A DNA stretch of 64,000 nt from Actinomyces sp. S6-Spd3 (lineage in GTDB: Bacteria; Actinomycetota; Actinomycetes; Actinomycetales; Actinomycetaceae): positions 103,206-167,205 of the forward strand of contig NZ_JRMV01000279.1 in NCBI RefSeq assembly GCF_000758755.1, in the 5' to 3' direction. Of the stretch, positions 28,357-36,911 are shown one piece after another. The position numbers and the translations under genes are program-made. The notes under the pieces are model-generated. The model searched no databases, was not told the DNA's origin, and worked only from the letters and a program-made list of their open reading frames with translations. The first letter of the stretch is position 1. Each line of letters begins with the position of its first letter.

Positions 28357-29273
28357 GCACTGCGGACCAGCAGCTGGCCATCGGAATCGATGTTGGCGGC
28401 ACCACCATTAAGGGGGTGCTCGCCGACACCCGAGGAAACATCATTGCCACTTCCGAGGCCGTCGCTACTCCGCGCACCGGTGCCGAAGACGTCGTTGCCG
28501 CAGCCGCGCGACTGGCCCGCACCCTGCGCGAGGACTCGCCCGAGGCGCCAGTAGGCGTATGCGTTCCAGGGATTATCAACGAAGAACAAGGAATCGGTAT
28601 TTTTTCCGCCAACTTGGGGTGGAAAGATGCCCCGCTGGGCGACATGCTCTCCCAGGCCTTGGATTCTTTCGTTCCCCTGGGACATGACGTGCGTTCGGGT
28701 GCTTTAGCCGAGGCACTGTGGGGAGTTCGTTGCTCCTCATGCCTCTACGTTGCGGTGGGAACAGGGATCGCTTCGGGTGTTGTCATCAACTCCCGCCTGG
28801 CTCCCGGCGCCCCATGGGCAGGAGAAATCGGTCAGGTCCCCGTCCCCCACCCGGACGATCCCTCAGAAATTGTCCCCCTCGAGCGCGTTGCCTCGGCTTC
28901 GGGAATTGCGCGACGTGCAATCGATGCTGGAATCCTTCCCCAGGGTTCGGGCGCGCGCGAGGTCGAAGAGCTCGCTCTCTCCCATGAGGATTCGTCTCAC
29001 CTTGCCCATGAGATTCTTTCGAGCTCGATGAGCCTTCTGGGTGAGGTTCTGGCAACGGTATGTCACCAGGTCGGGGCGATTCCCATCGTCCTTGGCGGCG
29101 GACTGTGTCGCGGCGGATCTCTTGTCTACGATCCACTGCGCAACGCTCTGGACAAGGGCTGCACCGTGATGCCCGCTCCCCCGGTTCTTACCGCGGCTCT
29201 TGGTTCTTCCTCGCAGGCACTGGGCGCTGCGGCGCTTGCCTTCCAAAGCCATGGAATCGAGGTCGAATCATGA
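28353..29273 (+). CDS. ROK-family sugar kinase without the zinc motif
   Basis: This 306-residue kinase has the ATP loop IGIDVGGTTIKG near 10-21, the catalytic Asp112 in LGHDVRSGALAE, and Glu158 in AGEIGQ. Most ROK kinases bind zinc through a His three residues after this Glu and a CxCGxxGC loop; here the His position is Gln161 and no such Cys cluster exists. It probably phosphorylates an N-acetylhexosamine, likely the GalNAc freed by LnpA, but this is inferred from context. It starts at GTG 28353, overlapping the SIS gene, and its stop overlaps the PfkB start. Confidence 0.82.
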   Translation: MSTADQQLAIGIDVGGTTIKGVLADTRGNIIATSEAVATPRTGAEDVVAAAARLARTLREDSPEAPVGVCVPGIINEEQGIGIFSANLGWKDAPLGDMLSQALDSFVPLGHDVRSGALAEALWGVRCSSCLYVAVGTGIASGVVINSRLAPGAPWAGEIGQVPVPHPDDPSEIVPLERVASASGIARRAIDAGILPQGSGAREVEELALSHEDSSHLAHEILSSSMSLLGEVLATVCHQVGAIPIVLGGGLCRGGSLVYDPLRNALDKGCTVMPAPPVLTAALGSSSQALGAAALAFQSHGIEVES

Positions 29274-30196
29274 TCTGGACTTTCACGCCGAATCCTGCCT
29301 TGGATATCACGTGGCAGGCACCCGATCAGACTCGCGGACAGGTTCATCGCATTACCGAGTATTCCCAGCGTCCTGGAGGCAAGGGATTGAATGTCTCTCG
29401 CGTCTTGGAGCAGCTTGGTGTCCCCAACCATGCGACGGGCTTCCTCGGTGGGACCACGGGACAAGCCATCGCCTCGTTAATGGAAGAAATGACCACCCAG
29501 GTCACGACGCACTGGGTCGATGTTCCCGTTCAAACGCGCCGGTCAATTGCCATGATCGACGGCGAGGCTACGGTGTACAACGAGTCAGGTTTCTCTCTTC
29601 CTCCTCATTCTTGGGAAGAGATGCGCGAGCTTTTGAAGGCTTCTTTAAGCGCGTCGGATGTTCTGGTTGTTTCCGGATCCCTTCCTGGGGACACAAGTTT
29701 TGAGTCTCTTGAGCCAATTCTTGAGTCTGCCCGCGAGCGCGGATGCCGGATCATCTTGGACACCTCTGGGCCGTCTTTGGTTCAGTGCGCACGCTGGGCT
29801 GATGTTTTAAAGCCCAACCACCACGAGCTCCTTGATGCGACTGGCGCATCTTCCATTGAGGAAGGGGCACGTACCTTGCTCGAGCTTGGCCCCACATGGG
29901 TGTGTGTCTCTCGCGGAGAAGAAGGGATGGACCTTTTCTCCGCCCACAGCCACTGGCATGCCGAAGCGGGCGTCGTCCTCGAGGGAAATCCGACCGGTGC
30001 GGGCGACGCTTGCGTTGCCTCCTTGGCGCGTTCGCTTGCTCAGGCCGGGGATGACCTTGAGTCCATCGTTTCCACCGCAATTGCCGAGGCCGTCGCAACC
30101 TCGGCCGCCGCGGTGACCATGCCGGTCGCTGGCGAAGTTGATCTCCCACTTCGCGAGGAATTGCTCGCACGTATTACCCCCATTCGTTTGTCTTAA
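29270..30196 (+). CDS. PfkB-family phosphosugar kinase (1-phosphofructokinase/tagatose-6-phosphate kinase type)
   Basis: This 308-residue kinase shows the family start TFTPNPALDITW, the PGGKGLNVSRVLEQLG motif and the catalytic NPTGAGDACVAS anion hole near the C-terminus. Members phosphorylate fructose 1-phosphate or tagatose 6-phosphate. In this operon, between a sugar-phosphate isomerase and a class II aldolase, tagatose 6-phosphate is the likely substrate. ATG 29270 forms an ATGA with the ROK stop; a longer frame further upstream is inside the ROK gene. Confidence 0.82.
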   Translation: MIWTFTPNPALDITWQAPDQTRGQVHRITEYSQRPGGKGLNVSRVLEQLGVPNHATGFLGGTTGQAIASLMEEMTTQVTTHWVDVPVQTRRSIAMIDGEATVYNESGFSLPPHSWEEMRELLKASLSASDVLVVSGSLPGDTSFESLEPILESARERGCRIILDTSGPSLVQCARWADVLKPNHHELLDATGASSIEEGARTLLELGPTWVCVSRGEEGMDLFSAHSHWHAEAGVVLEGNPTGAGDACVASLARSLAQAGDDLESIVSTAIAEAVATSAAAVTMPVAGEVDLPLREELLARITPIRLS

Positions 30197-30218
30197 ATTC
30201 ACAAGAAAGTAGGTCACG

Positions 30219-31055
30219 ATGCTTGCTGATACCGCTGTACTCGCACGCGAGTGCGCCGCGCGCAAGGTTGGCCTTGCCGCTTTCAATGTGGTCCTTCTCG
30301 ACCACGCCGAGGCCTTCGTTCAGGCCGCTGAAAACACCGGTCTGCCGCTGGTCCTGCAGCTGTCACAAAACGCTGTGAAGTACCACGGCGGCCGTCTGCG
30401 CCCCCTCGGGCGGGCTCTCCTTGAACTCGCAGAAGCCTCGTCCGCGCAGGTTTCAGTGCACCTGGACCACGCAGAAGACACCAACCTCTGCCGCGAGGCC
30501 ATCGAGCTCGGATTCACCTCGATCATGTACGACGGTTCTAAGCTCCCCGATGCACAAAACCGTGAAACCACCGCTGAGATTACGGCTTTTGCGCACGAGC
30601 ACGGCGTGAGCGTCGAAGCGGAACTCGGCGAGGTGGGCGGCAAGAACGGCGTCCACGATCCTTCTGCACGCACCGATCCCCATGACGCGGCACAGTTTGT
30701 TGCCGACACCGGAGTGGATCTTCTTGCTGTCGCTGTGGGCTCCTCACACGCCATGGCAACTCGTGAGGCGGTCCTCGATAACGACCTGATTTCCGCAATT
30801 CACCAGGCAGTTCCGGTTCCCCTGGTACTTCACGGTTCTTCGGGCGTACCCGACGAAGGCATGGTTCAGGCCATTCGTGCAGGGATGACAAAGATCAACG
30901 TCTCCACACACTTGAATGTTGTCTTCACCGCTGGAGTTCGCGAGATCCTCAACGAGAATCCATCCTTGGTTGATCCGCGCAAGTACGTTGGCCCGGCAAC
31001 TCGTTTGGTTCAAGAAGAAGTTGAGCGCCTCATGCGCTTGTACGCCCAGGTCTAA
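30219..31055 (+). CDS. Class II ketose-bisphosphate aldolase (GatY/KbaY type)
   Basis: This 278-residue zinc aldolase has the size of tagatose-bisphosphate aldolases (GatY/KbaY about 285), not of the longer FbaA type. Zinc and catalytic residues appear as D83-H84 in HLDHAED, E135 in VEAELGEVGG, H177 in GSSHA and H205 in VLHGSSG. It would split tagatose 1,6-bisphosphate to dihydroxyacetone phosphate and glyceraldehyde 3-phosphate, closing the pathway of the operon. A separate housekeeping fbaA lies 6 kb away, which supports a specialised role. It follows the PfkB gene by 22 nt with an AAGTAGG ribosome-binding site. Confidence 0.85.
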   Translation: MLADTAVLARECAARKVGLAAFNVVLLDHAEAFVQAAENTGLPLVLQLSQNAVKYHGGRLRPLGRALLELAEASSAQVSVHLDHAEDTNLCREAIELGFTSIMYDGSKLPDAQNRETTAEITAFAHEHGVSVEAELGEVGGKNGVHDPSARTDPHDAAQFVADTGVDLLAVAVGSSHAMATREAVLDNDLISAIHQAVPVPLVLHGSSGVPDEGMVQAIRAGMTKINVSTHLNVVFTAGVREILNENPSLVDPRKYVGPATRLVQEEVERLMRLYAQV

Positions 31056-31111
31056 TAACTGAGCGCTTTTCCTCGCCGCCCAACGTTTGGAATGCGCGTG
31101 CGGGTGACGAC

Positions 31112-31140
31112 GATGCCCTCCCCAAATCGGGGAGGGCATC
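31112..31140. terminator. Bidirectional hairpin terminator
   Basis: A perfect 12-bp stem (gatgccctcccc and its complement) with a 5-nt loop sits between the convergent aldolase and GH20 genes. The flanking T-tracts are weak, so termination is inferred from position and stem strength. Confidence 0.75.
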
Positions 31141-31149
31141 ACCTTGTTG

Positions 31150-32514
31150 CTACTTGATGTACCAGCCGCGGCCTCGCCACAGCCCCTCAAGACCTGCAAG
31201 ACGCTCGAGGAAGTCCTCCCAGCTCCCGACGGGACCGCCAGCCCAGGCGACCTCAGCAAGGCCCGCTAAGCGCGGCAGGAGCATTTCCCACACATCTTTT
31301 TCGCGACGGAGGGTTTCACTCCACAGACAGGCCTCGACGCCTTCGATCCCTTTACGATCCACGCCTTCGCAGATCTTTTCTGGATCCCAATCCCACGCAT
31401 TCTTCAGAGGAAGAATACCGGCCCAGGTGATACCGAGCTTTTGTTCGGGGTATTCCTTCATATCAAAGTAGGCCTTGGGGCCGGGCGACATGACTGCGCG
31501 CACGCCGCGCGCAACTGCGCGAGCGATAGAGTCACCCTCGAGGTCGTCATGCCAGACCTGCACGAGGTCTCCTTCGCCCAGGAGATCCGCTGCTTCCTCC
31601 CATGCGAGAGCGCGCTTGCCCAGTGCATGGATGCGTTCGATCTGGCTGCCAACGATGATCGGGTAGTCACCTTCTGCGGTCGAGAAGGACTCATCCCCAC
31701 CGATGTGGATTCCCGCGGGAGAGAAGGGAGCAAGGGTCTGGACGATTGCTTCGAGGAATGCTTGCGTTGCCGGAGCTTTGGTAGACAGCGTTGAAAAGCC
31801 CACTTCTGTGCCCTCATAGAGTGGGGGGCATAGACCGTCGGGGTTGAGACCTTCAATAGCGTGAAGCGCTGCATTGACGTGCCCGGGGATATCGATCTCG
31901 GGAATGATCGCGATCATCCGCGAGCGCGCTTCTTCGACCAGCGTTTGGTAGTCCTCGAGGCTGTAGTATCCGCCTTCTTCTCCTCCGACCGCGCAATCAG
32001 AGGAACGCTCGATGAGTTCAGGGAACTGCGGAATTTCAATACGCCAGCCCTGGTCATCACTGAGGTGCAGATGCAAAATATTCAGTCCCAGCTCGCTCAT
32101 CGCATCCATGACGCGAACGATTGTAGGAACGCCGAAGAAATGGCGAGAGACATCAATATGCAGGCCGCGGTGCCTGTATGCGGGGTAGTCAAAAATTTTC
32201 ACAGCGACGGGCTCGCGGTGATGATTGGCGATCGCCAAAGTGTTGAGCCTTCTCAGGCCTCGTGAAAGCCCAAGTTCGCTGATCGCACTCACCTGCGCCG
32301 CGCCGTTGGATAGGTCCAAGAGGTAGGCCTCGCTGCGCTGCCAGCCGGAGGGAAGCTCGCAGGGGGCGACTGCGGCCTCGAATTCTTCTTCGGTACACAG
32401 GACAACCGAGGGGCTAATTTCTGCCCATGTTGCATCGGAGGGATGAGGTTGTGCTTCTTCAATGAAGACTGGAAGAGGGACAAGTCCGGGAATTGCGGAC
32501 AAAGAGGAGGACAT
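31150..32514 (-). CDS. GH20 beta-N-acetylhexosaminidase, cytosolic
   Basis: This 454-residue glycoside hydrolase of family 20 releases terminal beta-linked GlcNAc or GalNAc by substrate assistance. The barrel starts at YRHRGLHIDVSRHFFG, followed by HLHLSDDQGWRIEIP and the catalytic Asp-Glu in IHIGGDESFS. A short N-terminal GH20b-like domain precedes it. No signal peptide or anchor is present, so it works on imported glycans. AAGGAG precedes the start; a TTG one codon earlier is possible. A lacto-N-biosidase activity is less likely because those are usually secreted and larger. Confidence 0.87.
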   Translation of the reverse strand: MSSSLSAIPGLVPLPVFIEEAQPHPSDATWAEISPSVVLCTEEEFEAAVAPCELPSGWQRSEAYLLDLSNGAAQVSAISELGLSRGLRRLNTLAIANHHREPVAVKIFDYPAYRHRGLHIDVSRHFFGVPTIVRVMDAMSELGLNILHLHLSDDQGWRIEIPQFPELIERSSDCAVGGEEGGYYSLEDYQTLVEEARSRMIAIIPEIDIPGHVNAALHAIEGLNPDGLCPPLYEGTEVGFSTLSTKAPATQAFLEAIVQTLAPFSPAGIHIGGDESFSTAEGDYPIIVGSQIERIHALGKRALAWEEAADLLGEGDLVQVWHDDLEGDSIARAVARGVRAVMSPGPKAYFDMKEYPEQKLGITWAGILPLKNAWDWDPEKICEGVDRKGIEGVEACLWSETLRREKDVWEMLLPRLAGLAEVAWAGGPVGSWEDFLERLAGLEGLWRGRGWYIK

Positions 32515-32608
32515 CAATGGACTCCTTTAGGCGGACGCATAATATGTGAACCCCCCTATCCTAAAACGTGCCGGGACCAAGTGGTAGCAGGTCGGTATTC
32601 TTGGCTGT

Positions 32609-33586
32609 ATGAGTGCACTGGATTTTGTTTCTGATACTTTCGACGCCCAGCGCTGGCGCGAGGTTGAGGGCTTCGAGCTCACCGATATGACCTACCATCG
32701 TGGGATTTCCCGAGGCCCTATCGACGGCGCCCCCAAAGGCGAGGATCTGCCCGTCGTTCGCATCGCTTTTGACCGTCCTGAAATTCGCAATGCATTCCGC
32801 CCTCATACGGTCGACGAACTCTACCGTTGCCTTGATCATGCGCGAATGACCGGTGACGTCGCTGCCGTCATTCTGACGGGCAATGGCCCCTCCCCTCGCG
32901 ACGGCGGTTATTCGTTTTGTTCGGGTGGCGACCAGCGCATCCGCGGCAAGGATGGCTACCGCTATGAAGTTGAGGGAAGCGAGGCCTCGGCGCAGGTAGA
33001 AAAGAGAAGGGAACAGATTGATCCCGCGCGGGCGGGGCGGCTCCACATCCTCGAGGTTCAACGCCTGATTCGAACGATGCCCAAGGTCGTTATTGCCGCT
33101 ATCCCCGGGTGGGCAGCGGGAGGTGGACACAGCCTCAATGTCGTCTGCGATCTCTCTCTTGCCTCGCGTGAGCATGCAGCCTTCATGCAGACCGATGCAA
33201 ATGTTGGCTCTTTCGATGCCGGATACGGTTCAGCGCTCCTTGCACGCCAAGTGGGAGATAAACGCGCTCGCGAGATCTTCTTCCTTGCTCGACGCTACGA
33301 TGCGGATACGGCCGCACAATGGGGCGTCGTCAACGAAGCGGTTCCCCATGCGCAGCTGGAAGAAACTGCACTCGAGTGGGCTCGCATCATTGCAACAAAA
33401 TCCCCTCAGGCCATCCGAATGTTGAAGTTCGCTTTTAATTTGGCCGATGACGGCTTGGCGGGACAACAGGTCTTTGCGGGGGAGGCAACGCGGATGGCGT
33501 ACATGACTGACGAGGCTCAGGAAGGCCGAGATGCTTTCATTGAGCACCGCGAGCCAGATTGGTCCCCCTATCCTTACTATTTCTAA
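32609..33586 (+). CDS. menB: 1,4-Dihydroxy-2-naphthoyl-CoA synthase
   Basis: This 325-residue crotonase-fold enzyme cyclises o-succinylbenzoyl-CoA. Family stretches are RPEIRNAFRPHTVDEL, FCSGGDQRIRGKDGYRY, AAIPGWAAGGGHSLNVVCDLSLAS and the catalytic Asp in SFDAGYGSALLARQVG. It is about 25-40 residues longer at the N-terminus than many MenB proteins, as in other actinobacteria. The ribosome-binding site is poor. It is a single-gene unit divergent from GH20, away from the other men genes. Confidence 0.93.
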   Translation: MSALDFVSDTFDAQRWREVEGFELTDMTYHRGISRGPIDGAPKGEDLPVVRIAFDRPEIRNAFRPHTVDELYRCLDHARMTGDVAAVILTGNGPSPRDGGYSFCSGGDQRIRGKDGYRYEVEGSEASAQVEKRREQIDPARAGRLHILEVQRLIRTMPKVVIAAIPGWAAGGGHSLNVVCDLSLASREHAAFMQTDANVGSFDAGYGSALLARQVGDKRAREIFFLARRYDADTAAQWGVVNEAVPHAQLEETALEWARIIATKSPQAIRMLKFAFNLADDGLAGQQVFAGEATRMAYMTDEAQEGRDAFIEHREPDWSPYPYYF

Positions 33587-33686
33587 TAAGACTAATCTTT
33601 CAGTACCTCTTCAGGGTCTGCGAATCTCAGACAGGGGTTGTGATCCATGACATTTTTAGCTGAATTTCAGGGAAAATTACAGCTCT

Positions 33687-33702
33687 GATACACTTGTGTA
33701 TC
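33687..33702. promoter_or_regulatory. Perfect dyad GATACAC-TT-GTGTATC upstream of surface-protein gene
   Basis: A 7-bp perfect inverted repeat with a 2-bp centre lies in the 221-bp gap between menB and the secreted-protein gene, 8 bp before a consensus TTGACA at 33711-33716. Its position over the promoter suggests an operator for a dimeric regulator. The matching -10 hexamer is unclear. Confidence 0.5.
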
Positions 33703-33807
33703 CCAAAACCTTGACAAACCCTATAAACTAGTACTGCCGTTAACATAAAGTGCGTGTTAGTGGTGCACACTCCCATCGTGCATTCCACTTAGAACGAAAG
33801 GGCCTAT

Positions 33808-35433
33808 GTGAGAATTCACTTAGGAACGCGATCCTCCCACAGGGCGCCGTCGTATCGACAGGCTCCCCGGGTTTCGCGCGCCCTGATTCTCCTGACATCG
33901 GCAGCAATCGGTTCATCTTTCACGATCATGTCCCTGCCGTGGGCACCAGCCCTGGCAGATGTGGATCTCTTCCCCTCAACGACCGTCTCAGTAGCTCCTG
34001 GCAATGGGCATATGAACGCAGACAAGACCGACGAGGTCTATGCTGCAGCCCCTTCAGCCGATTCAACAGAGCCGGCTCAGACTTCGCATACTGCTTCCGT
34101 TGGGGTTCCTTCCGACGCCATCGTCTTAGACGGAGACTCCGAACTCGGGAGGCGATTCGCGCGTACTCCCTACGAAAAGGCAGAGATCGTTGTCGAGGGC
34201 GCCGAGTTTGCCCCCGAAGAAAAGCTCCCGAACCAGACTCCCGCGGTGACTTTGGACGAGCTCGACCCCGAGCCGACCCCGCAGGGCGATCCTTCTATTG
34301 GTGATTTCACCGGTCACGAAGGCCAGACTTGGGCCGAATCCCATGCAATTCCTTCAGCTAATGCGACCTCCATCAAAGAAATCGAAGAGCTGAACTCCAT
34401 CCCCACGATTGACTCCAGCCTTTCGACTCCGGAAATTCTCGTCGCTTCGGGTGAGATCCGGACAATGACTTTTGAACTCAGCAATGTCGGTAACGACGTG
34501 CGCGAGCTCGAAATTGAAGGCGTTTTCTCCAGTAAGGCGCCGGGCGCCCAGACCTTGACCTGGACCCTCGAATGCACGACGGATGGCGGAGCCACCTGCC
34601 CGAACTTCACGGATGAGCGTTCCGCTGCTTTTACCTCCGATAAGGAAGTTCCTCTCTTCCACTCGGTGGTCAATATGCCTCGCGATTCTAAGATTTCGAT
34701 CGTCGCACGCATTCGCCAGAGCGCACCCAGCTGCTCGCCAGATTCGTCTAGCGAAACAACGACTAAGTTCCACTGGAAGCGCCTGAGTAGTGACGAATCA
34801 CGCTGGACCGAGCTAGAGCTCAGTGGCCAGCTGAGCTGCCCCGCGCCCGTCCCTTCAACGACGCCGACTCCGTCTCCCTCTGTGTCTGTAAGCACTTCGG
34901 CGCCCACACCGATCCCAACTGCTACGCCAACGAAGAAGGCAAAACCCACCGCCTCCCCGAATACGCGAGTTCCAGCAACCGTTTCTCCGACTCACCAGAA
35001 TCCGGGGCGTGTAATCGTGCAGCCCAGGCCTCGCCCGAATGCGGACCACCGTGCTCCGGCTCCCGCCCGCGTCGTTCGAGTGTATTCACCGCAGTCACCG
35101 AACCGTCCTAGCGCTCAGAATTCTTCGCGAAACAACGGGGCGACTGCGAACCGCTCGCAATCTCCTCAGCAGAACAGCAACCGTGCAGCTCAGCGCAGTA
35201 CGAATGCTCCGATTGCACCGATCAGTCCCGCAACTGTGGCCCCTTCGGCTTCTGCCGCGTCTACTTCCGCTGATGCCGGCGTAGCAAATCCCCCGTCCAG
35301 CTACGCATTCAACGCTGATGGACGCCGTGGCGGCCTTATGAGCGATGTTGAAGCCAACAGTGCTGTCGCGGTTGCCGCGCTTCTTGTCACTGCTGCGGCT
35401 GGGGCTCTTGCTACTTTCCACAAGGGAAAGTAA
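33808..35433 (+). CDS. Secreted, C-terminally membrane-anchored Pro/Ser/Thr-rich surface protein
   Basis: I do not recognise this 541-residue protein. It has a long signal peptide (about 50 residues, likely cut after PWAPALA). An acidic Pro/Thr region follows, then a beta-rich module around 200-350 (TMTFELSNVGNDVRELEIEG, with four cysteines in LECTTDGGATC, APSCS and LSCP). Next is a stalk of about 150 residues rich in Pro, Ser, Thr, Asn and Arg. A single hydrophobic helix ends in HKGK. There is no LPxTG before the helix, so sortase anchoring is not expected. The start is GTG 33808 with GAAAGG upstream. Confidence 0.75.
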   Translation: MRIHLGTRSSHRAPSYRQAPRVSRALILLTSAAIGSSFTIMSLPWAPALADVDLFPSTTVSVAPGNGHMNADKTDEVYAAAPSADSTEPAQTSHTASVGVPSDAIVLDGDSELGRRFARTPYEKAEIVVEGAEFAPEEKLPNQTPAVTLDELDPEPTPQGDPSIGDFTGHEGQTWAESHAIPSANATSIKEIEELNSIPTIDSSLSTPEILVASGEIRTMTFELSNVGNDVRELEIEGVFSSKAPGAQTLTWTLECTTDGGATCPNFTDERSAAFTSDKEVPLFHSVVNMPRDSKISIVARIRQSAPSCSPDSSSETTTKFHWKRLSSDESRWTELELSGQLSCPAPVPSTTPTPSPSVSVSTSAPTPIPTATPTKKAKPTASPNTRVPATVSPTHQNPGRVIVQPRPRPNADHRAPAPARVVRVYSPQSPNRPSAQNSSRNNGATANRSQSPQQNSNRAAQRSTNAPIAPISPATVAPSASAASTSADAGVANPPSSYAFNADGRRGGLMSDVEANSAVAVAALLVTAAAGALATFHKGK

Positions 35434-35472
35434 CCCAGAAACTTTTCCTCATCCGATCCAGGGGATAAAAAC

Positions 35473-35506
35473 TGCCGTCCACACCTCACCAGAGGCATGG
35501 ACGGCA
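35473..35506. terminator. Bidirectional hairpin terminator
   Basis: A 9-bp stem (tgccgtcca/tggacggca) with a 16-nt loop lies between the convergent surface-protein and unknown genes. It is flanked by gttttat-type T-runs on both strands, so it can terminate both transcripts. Confidence 0.8.
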
Positions 35507-35528
35507 CTGTTTTATCAGTTTCGCAGTC

Positions 35529-36710
35529 TCAGCGACGGTGGAACTTCGATCGCATCACGCGCGCGAGCGCGATCTCAGCAAATGCATCCACAAGCATGGC
35601 CCCGCCAAAGACTCCCGCAAAGATCTTCCATCCAGAGCGAGGCTTGGGGGTTTTCACCGTCGAGACAAGCATGGACGCACCGACAGCCGCCTCCAAGGTG
35701 GCAAGCGTTGAGATGATCCACGGGCGCTCAGAAACGACTGCCATATAGGCCTTTTGAATCGCTGTCTGCGCATCCTCAGTGCTGGTCATCATGATGTCAA
35801 CACTTCGTCCGATCGCATTTGAAATTCCGCGAGCGGCATGCAGAACCGCGCCTTCAACATCGCTTGCTTCGATGGTCCCCGAGAGGAACTCGGCGACGCC
35901 ATGAGGAAGAGCAAGAGCCTGGACGACCCCAGTGATTGCCTCCGCGCCGCGGAGTTCTTGAGCTGCCAGCAGTGCGTCAACATCGGCTCCAGGAACGTGG
36001 GCCGCAATCTCGCGCAATGCGGGACGGTCCCCTACCAGGTCGACGACGGCCGGATCAACGGCCTCGACAGAGGAAGAACCAACAACGATGCGAACCGTCA
36101 TTCCCCAGTTATAGGTGAGCACATGCTCGAGGTGGTCGTCGGTGACGAGGTAGAGATGCAAATCGCCGTCGGTCATGGTCAGAGAGACCAAGGGGAGATC
36201 GCCGAAGTTCCATCCGGACTTTTCTTCCGGAATCTCAGCGAGGAGGGCACGATAACCGTCCTCGAGCTCGATGTCAGCAACGTCAACGCCTTCGAGGGCT
36301 GCGAGCAAGGGCACCGACGAAGCGGGGGTACGGCCGATTTCGACAATGCGGACGGGAGTTTCAGTGTCGTCAACCTCGTCGGGGAGGAAATCAGCGAGCG
36401 GGCTCTCATTCTGAGACAGTGCGTCAGCGTGTTCAGATCCCAAACGAACTTCGGCGTTGAAGCGCTGGGCAAGATCCTGGGCAAGCTCGGTGACCGTAAG
36501 ACCCGGCACCGCCTCGGTTGATCCTTCAGTAATAGTCGCAACGCGACCATCTGCCACTGCGACGTTGAGTCCTAGGAGTTGGGGGGTGGCTTCAAACCAT
36601 TCAAGCTGGACCAGAACATCCTTCTCGCGAAGTGCCTGGGCAACCTCGGCGGGATCAAGCTGGGAAGCGATCATCATGCCCTCAACGCGGGTCCATGGTG
36701 CATCAGTCAT
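35529..36710 (-). CDS. Conserved-looking protein of unknown function
   Basis: I do not recognise this 393-residue protein. It is acidic, with no signal peptide. The first 300 residues look like alternating alpha/beta, with two similar-looking halves (LVQLEWFEATPQLLGLNVAV and LVSLTMTDGDLHLYLVTDD). The last 70 residues hold two moderately hydrophobic segments (WIISTLATLEAAVGASMLV and IFAGVFGGAMLVDAFAEIAL) and a basic end. Together these suggest a membrane-associated C-terminus. GGAAGGAAGACAAAG precedes ATG 36710. It is a single-gene unit 201 bp after fbaA. Confidence 0.7.
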   Translation of the reverse strand: MTDAPWTRVEGMMIASQLDPAEVAQALREKDVLVQLEWFEATPQLLGLNVAVADGRVATITEGSTEAVPGLTVTELAQDLAQRFNAEVRLGSEHADALSQNESPLADFLPDEVDDTETPVRIVEIGRTPASSVPLLAALEGVDVADIELEDGYRALLAEIPEEKSGWNFGDLPLVSLTMTDGDLHLYLVTDDHLEHVLTYNWGMTVRIVVGSSSVEAVDPAVVDLVGDRPALREIAAHVPGADVDALLAAQELRGAEAITGVVQALALPHGVAEFLSGTIEASDVEGAVLHAARGISNAIGRSVDIMMTSTEDAQTAIQKAYMAVVSERPWIISTLATLEAAVGASMLVSTVKTPKPRSGWKIFAGVFGGAMLVDAFAEIALARVMRSKFHRR

Positions 36711-36860
36711 CTTTGTCTTCCTTCCGTCAGACCCTCGGTGGTCCTTCGACTTGGTTCAAGTCTAGCGTCTCTATTCTTCGAAATTGACTGTGGCTCTACA
36801 AATTGGGATGGACGCGTCTTGAACACGAGATTTGAGTCGCCGCATTCAAAATAAAAGCAA

Positions 36861-36889
36861 GGTGGGGGCACCCTTGAGGTACCCCCACC
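36861..36889 (-). terminator. Rho-independent terminator of fbaA
   Basis: An 8-bp GC-rich stem (ggtggggg/cccccacc) is followed on the minus strand by TTGCTTTTATTTTG. It lies 23 nt after the fbaA stop and is well placed to end that transcript. Confidence 0.85.
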
Positions 36890-36911
36890 AGATGTGCTTG
36901 CTCAGAAGCGA

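Noticed and set aside
33711..33739. Complete sigma-70-type promoter before the surface-protein gene
   Set aside because: TTGACA is perfect, but no -10 hexamer lies at 16-18 bp; only TTGACA and the dyad are reported.
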